From: Spirosoma taeanense
GTDB lineage: Bacteria > Bacteroidota > Bacteroidia > Cytophagales > Spirosomataceae
Direction: 5' to 3'
Assembly (NCBI RefSeq): GCF_013127955.1
Contig: NZ_CP053435.1
Coordinates: forward strand, 3,961,001-4,025,000
DNA length: 64,000 nucleotides
In this document: positions 17,981 to 26,684 of the stretch, piece by piece
How the letters are laid out: each line of letters begins with the position of its first letter
Position numbering within the stretch: the first letter of the stretch is position 1
Notes under the pieces: model-generated
Told to the model about the DNA's origin: nothing
Database searches by the model: none
Seen by the model: the letters and a program-made list of their open reading frames with translations, nothing else
Position numbers and translations under genes: made by a program

Positions 17981-19306
17981 TCATACAGATTGCTCAATCA
18001 GAGGCAGCGTAACCAGAAACTGCCCGTCGGCCTCCCAAATGACCGGCTTCTTCTGACCCAGCATCTGGTATTTGGCCAGAATATTGGATAACCCCACCCC
18101 GTTGGATGCGACCCGACTGGTCTTGCGCTGGATGTTATTGCGCACCAGCAGCCGGGCCTCAGCATCCGTCGCAATATCAATCTGGAGCGGCTGGTCGGGC
18201 AGTACCACATTGTGCTTTACGGCGTTTTCGACCAGCAGCTGCAGCGTCAGCGGGGGCAACTGGTAGTTCAGGTAGTGCTCATCGACCCGCAGAAAAAGCT
18301 GTACGCCATTCCCGTGGCGGGTCCGCAGAAGCTGGTAATAGGACTGAATAAAGGCCAGTTCGTCGGCGAGCTCGGTGAGGGGTTGCTCATTGGCACGCAG
18401 CAGATACCGATAAACCGAACTCAGTTCATCCAAGAAAACGTGGGCCTGTTCGGGGTCGTCTTCGATGAGTGAGTCGAGTACATTCAGGCTGTTAAACAGA
18501 AAATGCGGATTAACCTGCCCCTGCAACGCCCGGATGTGGGCCTCCGCTTTTTCCTGCTCCAGCCGCTGCACCGACAGTTCGGCCTCCAGGTGTTCGCGAT
18601 GACGCTGTTCGCGCTCGCGGTCCAGTTCCTGCTCCATCATGGCATGACGAACGGCAATCTGGCGCTGCTCGTAACTCAGGCCCAGCGAAAAGCAGATCAG
18701 TTCCAGAATGACGCCCAGCTGCAGATACGCCAGCGAAATGGTCCAGAGCGGTCCCGACAGATCGTCCATGGGCCGAACCAGCGACAGCCCCTGGCTAACT
18801 AGCGAACCGACCTGCACAAACAGCGTTCCGGCCAGAAAATACCGTGACAGCGTGTCCTTCAGCTTCACCAACTGAACGACCGCATAAAAGCCGCCGATAG
18901 CCAGCAGGGCTCGTACAACCCCGAAAGCGGCCTCGTATAGCCGGGGGTGCCAGTCGGGCAATACAAAACAAAGGATTACCTGAATGGCAATGTAAACCAG
19001 AATAATCCCTTTCGCGTAGGGAAACAGCCGATACAGCGCGGGCAGGCGCCGACGAAGCTCCAGAGCAGCATCGGCAAAATCGAAATAAACGTAGAAGGCC
19101 ATCATGGACGCCGTAGTCCGCACGAAATGAAACGCATTCGGCGAAAGCCAGTCCGGAAAGGTCTGCACCCGCAGTAGCCAGGCCAGCATATAGAGCGTAT
19201 ACAACCCATAGATGCGCGTCCGGTAGGTAATCCACTGAATAATGTTTAACAGCAGAATGGAGGCCACCATACCTGTGAAGACGAAACCCCACATCTGGAA
19301 GGTCAT
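17981..19306 (-). CDS. LytS/YehU-type membrane sensor histidine kinase
   Basis: A 441-residue kinase. The first 210 residues or so are a string of hydrophobic segments, likely six or seven helices. A coiled linker rich in Glu and Arg follows (EQELDREREQRHREHLEAE), and then the His_kinase domain with NPHFLFNSLN, the phospho-acceptor His near residue 266. VENAVKHN is the N-box of the ATPase domain and VGLSNI belongs to the G region. Such kinases usually pair with LytTR response regulators, but none is adjacent, so it is an orphan here. The signal is unknown. Confidence 0.88.
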   Translation of the reverse strand: MTFQMWGFVFTGMVASILLLNIIQWITYRTRIYGLYTLYMLAWLLRVQTFPDWLSPNAFHFVRTTASMMAFYVYFDFADAALELRRRLPALYRLFPYAKGIILVYIAIQVILCFVLPDWHPRLYEAAFGVVRALLAIGGFYAVVQLVKLKDTLSRYFLAGTLFVQVGSLVSQGLSLVRPMDDLSGPLWTISLAYLQLGVILELICFSLGLSYEQRQIAVRHAMMEQELDREREQRHREHLEAELSVQRLEQEKAEAHIRALQGQVNPHFLFNSLNVLDSLIEDDPEQAHVFLDELSSVYRYLLRANEQPLTELADELAFIQSYYQLLRTRHGNGVQLFLRVDEHYLNYQLPPLTLQLLVENAVKHNVVLPDQPLQIDIATDAEARLLVRNNIQRKTSRVASNGVGLSNILAKYQMLGQKKPVIWEADGQFLVTLPLIEQSV

Positions 19307-19333
19307 AACGATACTGAGCTTAGGAATCCGAAA

Positions 19334-19361
19334 CGAATCTAGCGAAAACCTCTTACTTCAA
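19334..19361 (-). promoter_or_regulatory. Putative promoter of the LytS-type kinase gene
   Basis: On the minus strand TTG is followed after 17 bases by TAGATTCG, one base off TAnnTTTG. The predicted start of transcription would be about 20 bases before the kinase ATG. Confidence 0.35.
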
Positions 19362-19402
19362 CCACAAGCTCGACTGCCTATTATATGTAAGGCTGCTGGC
19401 TC

Positions 19403-20731
19403 TTATTTCTTTCCACCCCGCTTGATCGGCCGACCGTATTTAGCCCATTTTTCGGCTGCGTGATCCCGACGCACATTTACCTTCTGGTTCTTGGCGATCT
19501 TTTCGTGAAAAGCCGGGCCTACCTCCTCCCGTTTAGGGACTTTTACGGTCGGGATTTTCATGTGTACCTTCGGCTTCTCATCCTCGGTCAGTTCCTCCGA
19601 AATAACCAGATTCTCAGGCAAAGGCAGCATGGGAATCGAATAATTCATCAGCTGCTCGATGGCCGCCTGATTTTCCTGCTCTTTCCCGGTAATGAACGTA
19701 ATGGCGATACCCTGCCGGTCGGCCCGCCCGGTTCGACCAATGCGATGGATATAGATCTCGGGCACGTCGGGCGTATCGAAATTGATGACATGCGATACTT
19801 CGGCTACGTCCAGTCCCCGCGCAATAATGTCGGTGGCAATCAGGATGCGAGACGTACCGTCCTGAAACCGATTGACGGCTTCGAAGCGGTGGTTCTGCGC
19901 CTTGTTGGAGTGGATAACGCCAACCTGATCCGGAAAGTCAGCGGCCAGCTGCTCATATAACTGGTCGGCCAGTTGTTTGGTCGCCACGAATACCAGCACC
20001 TTCGTCATGTCGGCGTTCCGGTTGAGCAGCAGTTCGAGCAGGTTTACTTTCGTGTAGAAATTCGGGACGGCATAGGCCGACTGGGCGATGTTCTCCAGCG
20101 GGGTTCCGACGGGGGCGGCCTCAACCCGAACCGGATTCGCAAAATACGTATCGATGATCTGCTCGACCTCGTCGGTCAGCGTGGCCGAAAACAGCAGGTT
20201 CTGCCGCCGGGGCGGCAACAGATCGAGAATCATCTTCAACTGAGTCCGGAAACCCAGATTCAGCATTTCGTCCACTTCGTCGATGACAAGTTTCTTGATA
20301 GCCTTTGTCTTCATAGCTCCGCTCGACAGCAGATCGACCAGCCGACCGGGCGTAGCAACCACAATGTCGGCCCCCTGCTGAACCTCAGCCACCTGCGGTT
20401 TCAGGTTGACACCACCATATAGCCCCACCACCGCCAGATTCATATAGGTTGTCAGACTTTTGACCGTTTCGACCACCTGCACGACCAGTTCACGCGTGGG
20501 TACAAGGACTAAAATCTGGGGGAGCTTCTCGCTGGCAAACTGGTACTGTCGCAGACAGGGCAGCAGATACGCCAGGGTTTTGCCCGTTCCGGTCTGCGCA
20601 ATGCCGCACACATCCCGCCCCGACATAACCACCGAAAACACGTTCTGCTGAATGAGCGTGGGGGTCGTATAGCCCAGATCAGTCAGGGCATTGATCAGCG
20701 GTTTATTCAAATTCAGTTCTTCAAACGTCAT
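19403..20731 (-). CDS. DEAD-box ATP-dependent RNA helicase
   Basis: About 442 residues; unwinds RNA duplexes, likely in ribosome assembly or mRNA decay. I chose MTFEELNLN as the start because it precedes the Q motif by the usual distance. Motifs in order are TPTLIQQ (Q), AQTGTGKT (I), PTRELVVQ (Ia), TPGRL (Ib), DEVD (II, near residue 152), SAT (III), ARGLDVAEV (V) and HRIGRTGRA (VI). Motif II is DEVD instead of DEAD. The lysine- and arginine-rich tail (GRPIKRGGKK) probably contacts RNA. Monocistronic by layout. Confidence 0.93.
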   Translation of the reverse strand: MTFEELNLNKPLINALTDLGYTTPTLIQQNVFSVVMSGRDVCGIAQTGTGKTLAYLLPCLRQYQFASEKLPQILVLVPTRELVVQVVETVKSLTTYMNLAVVGLYGGVNLKPQVAEVQQGADIVVATPGRLVDLLSSGAMKTKAIKKLVIDEVDEMLNLGFRTQLKMILDLLPPRRQNLLFSATLTDEVEQIIDTYFANPVRVEAAPVGTPLENIAQSAYAVPNFYTKVNLLELLLNRNADMTKVLVFVATKQLADQLYEQLAADFPDQVGVIHSNKAQNHRFEAVNRFQDGTSRILIATDIIARGLDVAEVSHVINFDTPDVPEIYIHRIGRTGRADRQGIAITFITGKEQENQAAIEQLMNYSIPMLPLPENLVISEELTEDEKPKVHMKIPTVKVPKREEVGPAFHEKIAKNQKVNVRRDHAAEKWAKYGRPIKRGGKK

Positions 20732-20869
20732 AGCAAGGCTGTTCAAACGAAACTACGAAGGTACGGCGAATTAACAGAACCTCTCATCATCAGCGGTTAA
20801 GTCCAGACGTTTGTCAATAAACGTGCTCTATCAAGCATGTTTGACTGCTGTCTTTATACAGTAACCGGA

Positions 20870-20900
20870 TTGGCGAATTAACGTTGACCGATTATCTTTC
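20870..20900 (+). promoter_or_regulatory. Putative promoter of the MNT/HEPN pair
   Basis: TTG is followed after 20 bases by TATCTTTC, one base off TAnnTTTG. It lies about 28 bases before the nucleotidyltransferase start. Confidence 0.35.
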
Positions 20901-20927
20901 AACAACAAACTAATCACGCGTACAGAT

Positions 20928-21251
20928 ATGGATGCCCGCCCACGAAAAGTCGCTGATGATGTCAAACAAGCTATGCAATCACTTTATGGTCATCGTCTCG
21001 ACCGCGTTGTCCTGTTTGGCTCCCATGCTCGGGGTGATTATCGCGCCGACTCAGACATTGACTTCCTCGTTGTTCTCAATGATGAACGAATCTCGCGCTT
21101 AGAGGAAATCAATCGATTTTTAAGTGCACAATCGGAGATCAGTCTGAAGCATGACATAACCCTATCCATTTTACCTGTCAGCCGCAAGAAATATATAGAA
21201 TCTGCAATGCCAGTTTACTACTTTGCACGTATGGAGGGAATTACACTATGA
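20928..21251 (+). CDS. MNT-type nucleotidyltransferase, antitoxin of an MNT/HEPN pair
   Basis: A 107-residue minimal nucleotidyltransferase with the signature GSHARGDYRADSDIDF (GS motif plus two metal-binding Asp). In characterised pairs the MNT protein neutralises a HEPN ribonuclease, in some cases by adding AMP to it. Its stop overlaps the start of the HEPN gene as ATGA, the usual layout of a coupled toxin-antitoxin operon. The frame is complete. The partner gene downstream is broken, so this antitoxin may now be an orphan. Confidence 0.85.
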   Translation: MDARPRKVADDVKQAMQSLYGHRLDRVVLFGSHARGDYRADSDIDFLVVLNDERISRLEEINRFLSAQSEISLKHDITLSILPVSRKKYIESAMPVYYFARMEGITL

Positions 21252-21645
21252 AGGAGATTAGCCGACCGGTTTGGGAACGTGCCCTTGAAAGTTTAGTGAT
21301 GCAGCCGCCAACTAGCAGGATGATCGGTATCTCGTCACAATAAACCGAAGCTATTATGCTGTTTTCTATGTCCTTATCACGCTGCTTTACGAAAAAGAAT
21401 ATTTATATACCAAAAGCCATTCGGGTGCACATGCCAAGTTTCGAGAGCTATATGTCAAAACCGGCTTACTCCCCAAAGAAGTGAGTTATTGGTTAGATAA
21501 AACCTGGGAACTTCGACAGGCTGGTGATTATGATTTTGAAGACAGGGTCACGACAGAGGAAGCGGCTGAAGCGCTTGAAAGTGCCCAGCAATTTATCAGA
21601 GCGGTTGCCGATTATCTGCAAGACAACGAATTATTTAATCCTTAG
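21248..21645 (+). pseudogene. HEPN (UPF0332-type) toxin gene, frameshifted and with a nonsense codon
   Basis: Starts in ATGA overlap with the MNT gene and reads MKEISRPVWERALESL, the UPF0332 opening, then loses frame: one base appears to be missing near 21293-21297. The continuation in the next frame has an amber codon at 21313 (after DAAAN). It then reads cleanly as NRSYYAVFYVLITLLYE, TKSHSGAHAKFRELYVKTG, ELRQAGDYDFED and ADYLQDNELFNP to a TAG stop. All family landmarks are present in two frames, so the gene was functional recently. Two separate lesions make a single base-call error an unlikely explanation. Confidence 0.8.
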
Positions 21646-21667
21646 TAATACCCCAATCTCCCTCTTC

Positions 21668-21965
21668 TTAAGCTACCTGAACGTTTACCCCGTAATAGTC
21701 AATGGTTGGCTGTCCGGCGAAATAGTTGCCCATGTTTTTAAGGAACATCCTGCAGAAAACCGTTGCTTTCGGCGGCCTGCCGATGCTGCTCAGTCTCCCA
21801 CAGCGTTACCATCAGGCCTTTACCGGTTGAGGAGTCGGTGAGGAAACGGCTGTTTTTAAAACCGTCCTGCTGTTTGAGTGCTGGCCCGACCGAATCGCGG
21901 AAATAATCGATGGCGTCGGTTACGTGTTCGGGCTTTAGAGGGACCTGGATGATTCGGGCGTACAT
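21668..21965 (-). pseudogene. ABM-domain (antibiotic biosynthesis monooxygenase-like) gene, frameshifted near the 3' end
   Basis: The open frame gives 75 residues starting MYARIIQVPLKP and ending ESNGFLQDVP. One base appears to be missing near 21747. In the next frame translation continues as MFLKNMGNYFAGQPTIDYYG to NVQVA and a TAA stop, restoring the usual length of about 98 residues of this small dimeric beta-barrel family. It is converging with the broken HEPN gene, whose end is only 22 bases away. The function of the intact protein is unknown; many members are heme- or quinone-related monooxygenases. Confidence 0.7.
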
Positions 21966-22130
21966 TGGGCGGCAAAGGTTTACGGGTCAACCTGATCAGG
22001 AGCAGAGCGTATGATCGCTGGGCAAAAGAATGAATAATACCTGCTCTATCAACCAGAACAACCGGACTCTTATTTAAAGGATAGAACCGAACTTGCCACC
22101 TATCGTATCAGGTTCCGGGCAGGTAAAAGA

Positions 22131-22158
22131 TTGTATCCGGACTTTCGGCGTACTTTTG
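22131..22158 (+). promoter_or_regulatory. Strong Bacteroidota-type promoter abutting a start codon
   Basis: TTG, 17-base spacer, then TACTTTTG, an exact match to TAnnTTTG. The -7 element ends four bases before the ATG of the helicase gene, so the transcript would start at or next to the ATG and be almost leaderless. Confidence 0.55.
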
Positions 22159-22162
22159 TCAA

Positions 22163-23485
22163 ATGATAACGCCCGAACAACAGGACCAGATTCTCGCCAA
22201 CCTGGGGATTGCCGCTCTTAACCCCATGCAGGAAGCTGCGCAATCGGCCATTTTGCAGGATACCGACCTGTTTTTGATTGCACCCACCGGCTCCGGCAAA
22301 ACTCTGGGTTTTCTTTTGCCTGTTCTGCAACTGCTTACTCCTGAACAAAACGCCGTGCAGTGCCTGATACTAACACCGTCGCGGGAGCTGGCTCTGCAGA
22401 TTGAGCAGGTCTGGAAAAAGATGGCGACGGGCTACAAGGTCAACGTGTGCTACGGTGGGCATTCGATGGAAACCGAAATCAAAAACCTGAGCAATCCACC
22501 TGCGCTGCTGATTGGAACGCCCGGCCGCATCACCGATCACATCAGCCGCCAGACATTCGCCCTCGATGGCATCCATACGTTGGTGCTCGACGAGTTCGAC
22601 AAGTCGCTGACGCTGGGTTTTCACGAGGAAATGGCGTTCATTATTGAGCAGTTACAAAACCTCAGCAAGCGGGTGCTGGTATCGGCTACGGCAGGCATTT
22701 CCATTCCTGAGTTTATCCGGCTCAATAGGCCTGTCCGGCTGGTATTTAACGCCAGCGACGACGCGCCGGGCGGGCTGACCCTGAAGCTGGTTCATTCGGA
22801 AGCGAAGGATAAAATCGACACGCTGATTCAGTTGCTGTGTTCGCTGCATTCGGAACCGGCGCTGATCTTCTGCAACCACCGCGATGCCGCTGAGCGCACC
22901 AGTACGCTGCTGGGTGAACACGGCATTCATTCGCTTGTCTATCATGGGGGACTGGAGCAGGATGCCCGCGAACGCGCGCTGATTCAGTTTCGCAACGGCA
23001 GTGTTCGCTACCTGATTACGACCGATCTGGCGGCCCGCGGCCTGGATATTCCCGAAATGAAGCACGTCATTCATTACCACCTGCCGGCTCACGAACACGA
23101 GTTTACGCACCGTAACGGCCGCACCGCCCGCATGCAGGCGTCCGGCACGGCTTACGTCATCCTGCACGCAACCGACCCTCGCCCACATTGGCTGCCGGAC
23201 TCCCTCGATAAACTGCTCCTGCCCAGCGACCAGCCCCTGCCTGAACCACCTGAATTTCAGACGCTGTACATCAGTGGCGGCCGAAAAAACAAGCTGAATA
23301 AAGTAGATATCGTCGGGTTCCTCTCCCAAAAGGGTAAACTCGGCCCCGGCGATCTCGGCCTGATTGAAGTCAAGGATTTTATGTCCTTTGCCGCCGTCAA
23401 AACAGGTAAAGTCCCGGCATTGCTGACGCAAATCCGGGATGAGAAAATGAAAGGTAAAAAGTATAAAATTGAAGTGGCCCGGTGA
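22163..23485 (+). CDS. DEAD-box RNA helicase with DbpA-like C-terminal domain
   Basis: A 440-residue helicase. Motifs are PMQEAAQ (Q), APTGSGKT (I), TPSRELALQ (Ia), TPGRI (Ib), DEFD (II, near residue 142), SAT (III), ARGLDIPEM (V) and HRNGRTAR (VI). Residues after about 365 (TLYISGGRKNKLNKVDIVGF and onward) resemble the RNA-binding domain of DbpA, which targets 23S rRNA helix 92. A role in large-subunit assembly is therefore likely but inferred. The start must be at or near this ATG, because later Met codons would remove the Q motif. Confidence 0.9.
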   Translation: MITPEQQDQILANLGIAALNPMQEAAQSAILQDTDLFLIAPTGSGKTLGFLLPVLQLLTPEQNAVQCLILTPSRELALQIEQVWKKMATGYKVNVCYGGHSMETEIKNLSNPPALLIGTPGRITDHISRQTFALDGIHTLVLDEFDKSLTLGFHEEMAFIIEQLQNLSKRVLVSATAGISIPEFIRLNRPVRLVFNASDDAPGGLTLKLVHSEAKDKIDTLIQLLCSLHSEPALIFCNHRDAAERTSTLLGEHGIHSLVYHGGLEQDARERALIQFRNGSVRYLITTDLAARGLDIPEMKHVIHYHLPAHEHEFTHRNGRTARMQASGTAYVILHATDPRPHWLPDSLDKLLLPSDQPLPEPPEFQTLYISGGRKNKLNKVDIVGFLSQKGKLGPGDLGLIEVKDFMSFAAVKTGKVPALLTQIRDEKMKGKKYKIEVAR

Positions 23486-23535
23486 ACTGTCAGCCAAACA
23501 GACTTACCCGTACTCAGCACTGAATCCTCTTCCTC

Positions 23536-23775
23536 ATGGCCGAAGAATTACCCCTGGGCAATCCTGCCTTACTGACCGAGTTAATCCAATATTCAATGCC
23601 GTTTGGCAAGTACAAAGACCGTCTGCTTACCGAACTCCCGATTTCGTATCTGGAATGGTTTGCACAAAAAGGCTTTCCGCCGGGCAAGCTGGGTATGCTG
23701 CTGCAAACGCTCTACGAAATCCGGCTGAACGGACTCGACTATCTGCTCGACACCTTAAGAAAGCAGCAGCGGTAA
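23536..23775 (+). CDS. DUF3820 family small protein
   Basis: 79 residues. MPFGKYKDRLLTELPISYLEWF is the family core (Gly-Lys-Tyr turn and Leu-Pro pair followed by Tyr-Leu-x-Trp), seen at about residues 21-43. The biochemical role is not established; the family is annotated as a putative quorum-sensing-regulated factor. It lies 50 bases after the helicase gene and is probably co-transcribed with it. The stop codon sits inside the stem of the following terminator. Confidence 0.75.
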   Translation: MAEELPLGNPALLTELIQYSMPFGKYKDRLLTELPISYLEWFAQKGFPPGKLGMLLQTLYEIRLNGLDYLLDTLRKQQR

Positions 23776-23801
23776 GCCCCAATGGGCTTACCGCTGCTTT
23801 T
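23765..23801 (+). terminator. Rho-independent terminator overlapping the DUF3820 stop
   Basis: Fifteen-base perfect arms (AGCAGCGGTAAGCCC and its complement) around a four-base CAAT loop, followed by TTTT. The TAA stop lies within the left arm, so translating ribosomes could affect folding. Confidence 0.8.
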
Positions 23802-23824
23802 ACGTCAACGTTGTACGTTAAGTC

Positions 23825-24226
23825 TTACTCCTCAGCGGAGCCGTATTTGGCTTCACGAATCGCCATCCACTCGCGGGCGGTGCCCCCGGCCGAGAAATGA
23901 TCATCCTCGTCCTGAATCTCCTGATCCCAGCTGAACTCGGTCGTAAACTGCCCCTGCACGGTCAGATCCATTTGCAGGTAGTTCGCCCTGGGGTTGCCTT
24001 CGTTCTTATGCCGCAGGTATAACTCCAGAACGGCCTCAGTTACCTCGTCCGGGAAGTCGGTGTTGAGCGGTTCGGCCTCGCCCGTTGGCGTCAGATACGT
24101 ACCATCGAATTCAATATCCTGTCCGTCGGTCAGAATCTGAACATTCAGGCGGGCAATCGTCCACTCGTCGGGAATAGCCCGACTAATCGCATCCGTGAGT
24201 ACGTCAAAAATTTCGTTGGTTGTCAT
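23825..24226 (-). CDS. Hypothetical acidic protein
   Basis: About 133 residues starting MTTNEIFDVLTDAIS; four more upstream residues are possible. The composition is strongly acidic, with many Asp and Glu near the C-terminus (QEIQDEDDHF). The N-terminal helix followed by WTIARLNVQILTDG and DIEFDGTYLTP suggests a small alpha/beta fold, faintly like YezG/DUF600 immunity-type proteins, but I do not recognise it securely. No signal peptide or membrane segment. It stands alone between two convergent or divergent neighbours. Confidence 0.6.
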   Translation of the reverse strand: MTTNEIFDVLTDAISRAIPDEWTIARLNVQILTDGQDIEFDGTYLTPTGEAEPLNTDFPDEVTEAVLELYLRHKNEGNPRANYLQMDLTVQGQFTTEFSWDQEIQDEDDHFSAGGTAREWMAIREAKYGSAEE

Positions 24227-24431
24227 TCGGCCAGGCATTTAACCTCTTACTGATATGTTCAATAACCTGTTTAAGCGAGTTTCGGGTTCATACTGGCGAG
24301 TTTATTCCTTCTCGGTTGGGTATGTGATTGGTAGGCAATTCAGGCTCAAAACCGAAGATCGTTATCCGCTGCTGGATACTTACGTCCGATCAAACCATAC
24401 GGGTTGTGTAGCGATTCGGTAATTCGTAATT

Positions 24432-26372
24432 ATGTTGGTCTCTTTTCAATCATCTCATAAACCCGCAACGCTTGTGGTAAAGACGCATTCGCACAGAGTA
24501 AAACTCATTTTATTGCTTTGCATACTGGCATTGGGAGCCGGAGCCGCGCAGGCTCAGAGCCTTTACATGCCGCGCAACATCAAAAAAGCTTACCAGCAGG
24601 GTACGCGCTCAATGAATGGCCGGCCCGGCCCGAAGTACTGGCAGAATACGGCCCGCTACAACATCACCCTGACGGCTACGCCCCCGAGCCGCACCATCCG
24701 GGGCACCGAAGAGATTACGTATATCAATAACAGCCCCGACACGCTCCGGGCGCTTACGTTCAAGCTGTTTCTGAACAGTCATAAACCGGGCGCGGCCCGG
24801 CAGGGTGCCGTTTCGGAGAACTACCTGACCTCCGGTATCCACATCGACAAATACACCGAAAATAACGCGGCCGTGAATTGGCGGGACGCAGGTGCTGCGA
24901 CGGTCAGACAGACGGCGCTGAGGAAACCCCTGCTGCCCCGCGACTCGGTTAAGCTGTCATTCGACTGGCATTTTGACCTTTCGCTGGAAAGCGGCCGCGA
25001 GGGCGTACTCGATTCAACAACCTTTTTCCTGGCCTACTTCTATCCCCGCGTGGCGGTGTATGACGATTATTACGGCTGGGATCGAATGCCGTTTACCGAG
25101 GCTCAGGAGTTTTACAGCGATTTCAACGATTACGTCTTCACGGTCAATGTACCCAAAGATTATATCGTCTGGGCCACCGGCGATCTAAAGAACGCCGACG
25201 AGGTGCTGCAGCCAACGTATGCCCGGCGTCTGGCCGAGTCCATGCGAACCGATTCGCTCGTTCACGTCGCGACGCTTCAGGAGCTAAACGCCCGCAACGT
25301 AACCCGGCAGCAGCCCACAAACAGCTGGCGGTGGCAGGCTGGTTACGTTCCCGACATTGCCCTGTGCATCAGCAATCATTACGTCTGGGATGCATCGAGC
25401 GTGGTAGTTGATAAGAAAACAGGTCGGCGGGCGAGTGTGCAGGCCGCCTTTCTGGACAATGCCAACGACTTCCATCAGATGGTCAGTTTTGGGCGTCATT
25501 CGCTGGACTGGTTTTCCAACAACTGGCCCGGCATTCCCTATCCTTATCCCAAAACCACCGTCGTGCAGGGCTTTGCCGATATGGAATACCCCATGATGGT
25601 GAACGACGCCACGACGCAGGATCTGAATTTTTCGCGCTTTGTGGCCGAGCACGAGATTGCGCATACCTGGTTTCCATTCTATATGGGTATCAACGAAACC
25701 CGCTACGGGTTCATGGACGAGGGCTGGGCCACGGCGCTCGAATACCTGATCAGTCAGGCCGATCTGGGCAACGAAACGGCTACGAAGAACTTCCAGCAGT
25801 TTCGGGTAGACTACTGGAGCAAAGACCCATCGGCCGAGCAGGACCTGCCCATCGTAACGCCCGCCAACGTGCTGAGTGGGGCGGCTCTGGGTAATAATGA
25901 ATACGGCAAAGCAGCCATCGGGTATCTGGCCCTGAAAGACCTGCTGGGCGACGCACTGTTCAAAAAGTCACTCCACGAGTTTATGAACCGCTGGAACGGC
26001 AAGCACCCGACGCCCTGGGATATGTTCTATAGCTTCAATGACGCGTCGGGCCGGAATCTGAACTGGTTCTGGAACAACTGGTTCTTCAGCAACAACTATA
26101 TCGATCTGGCCATTCAGCAGGTTACGTCTTCGGCTACCCAGACAACAATCACGCTCCAGAACATTGGCGGTTACGTAGCGCCCGTCGACGTAGTTGTACA
26201 GTTTGCGGATGGCACGAAAGAAACGCATCACCAGACGCCGGCGATCTGGCAAACCAACCCAACGCAGGCCGTAGTAAAAATTCCCACCCGGAAGACAGTC
26301 CAGTCGATTACCCTGGAGGGCGGAATTTTCATGGACGCCGACGAAAGCAATAATAACTGGAAAGCGAAGTAA
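24432..26372 (+). CDS. Exported M1 family metallopeptidase
   Basis: A 646-residue zinc aminopeptidase-like protein with an N-terminal signal region (LILLLCILALGAGAAQAQ). The zinc site is HEIAHTWF near residue 408, with the third ligand Glu in MDEGWATALEY about 20 residues later. An N-terminal beta-domain with RTIRGTEEITYINNSPDTL precedes it, as in M1 enzymes. The usual GAMEN-type exopeptidase motif is replaced by a segment around MEYPMMVND. Likely periplasmic or outer-membrane-associated, cleaving peptides. Monocistronic with its own terminator. Confidence 0.9.
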   Translation: MLVSFQSSHKPATLVVKTHSHRVKLILLLCILALGAGAAQAQSLYMPRNIKKAYQQGTRSMNGRPGPKYWQNTARYNITLTATPPSRTIRGTEEITYINNSPDTLRALTFKLFLNSHKPGAARQGAVSENYLTSGIHIDKYTENNAAVNWRDAGAATVRQTALRKPLLPRDSVKLSFDWHFDLSLESGREGVLDSTTFFLAYFYPRVAVYDDYYGWDRMPFTEAQEFYSDFNDYVFTVNVPKDYIVWATGDLKNADEVLQPTYARRLAESMRTDSLVHVATLQELNARNVTRQQPTNSWRWQAGYVPDIALCISNHYVWDASSVVVDKKTGRRASVQAAFLDNANDFHQMVSFGRHSLDWFSNNWPGIPYPYPKTTVVQGFADMEYPMMVNDATTQDLNFSRFVAEHEIAHTWFPFYMGINETRYGFMDEGWATALEYLISQADLGNETATKNFQQFRVDYWSKDPSAEQDLPIVTPANVLSGAALGNNEYGKAAIGYLALKDLLGDALFKKSLHEFMNRWNGKHPTPWDMFYSFNDASGRNLNWFWNNWFFSNNYIDLAIQQVTSSATQTTITLQNIGGYVAPVDVVVQFADGTKETHHQTPAIWQTNPTQAVVKIPTRKTVQSITLEGGIFMDADESNNNWKAK

Positions 26373-26395
26373 CGCATTAACCAATAATAGAAACT

Positions 26396-26442
26396 CCGTA
26401 CCTCTAACTCATAACGCGCCGAGCTAGGGATACGGGGTTTTT
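26396..26442 (+). terminator. Terminator after the M1 peptidase gene
   Basis: Eleven-base arms (CCGTACCTCTA and TAGGGATACGG, one mismatch and one G-U pair) with an 18-base loop, followed by GG and TTTTT. Confidence 0.65.
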
Positions 26443-26510
26443 CTTTATGATATAACGAAACATAACATAGAATAAGTATCGTAATACCTTGTGCACAAGA
26501 AGTATAGTTG

Positions 26511-26684
26511 CTACTTTTTCTCCCTTGGTCTAGCTGGAATATATGGCGGTTCTGGCAGATCTCGCTTTAAGCGATCAGGGTCTTGACGCTCAGGTACATT
26601 AGTTTCTCGCCAACGTTCTGGCTGGGTAGGAGTAGGTCGTTTAGGCTCATCATGTCGTTCTCGTTCCCTCTGTGGTTGTTCCAT
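26511..26684 (-). CDS. 57-residue charged, proline-rich protein
   Basis: A small frame starting MEQPQRERERHDEPKRP and ending PARPREKK. It is almost entirely Arg, Glu, Pro, Lys and Asp with a single Trp, and is probably disordered. Its ATG lies inside the 3' end of the preceding two-TM gene, overlapping it by 35 bases in another frame, which suggests translational coupling. The region is clearly AT-richer than its surroundings. I do not recognise a family. The overlap and compatible codons support it being a real gene rather than chance. Confidence 0.5.
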   Translation of the reverse strand: MEQPQRERERHDEPKRPTPTQPERWRETNVPERQDPDRLKRDLPEPPYIPARPREKK

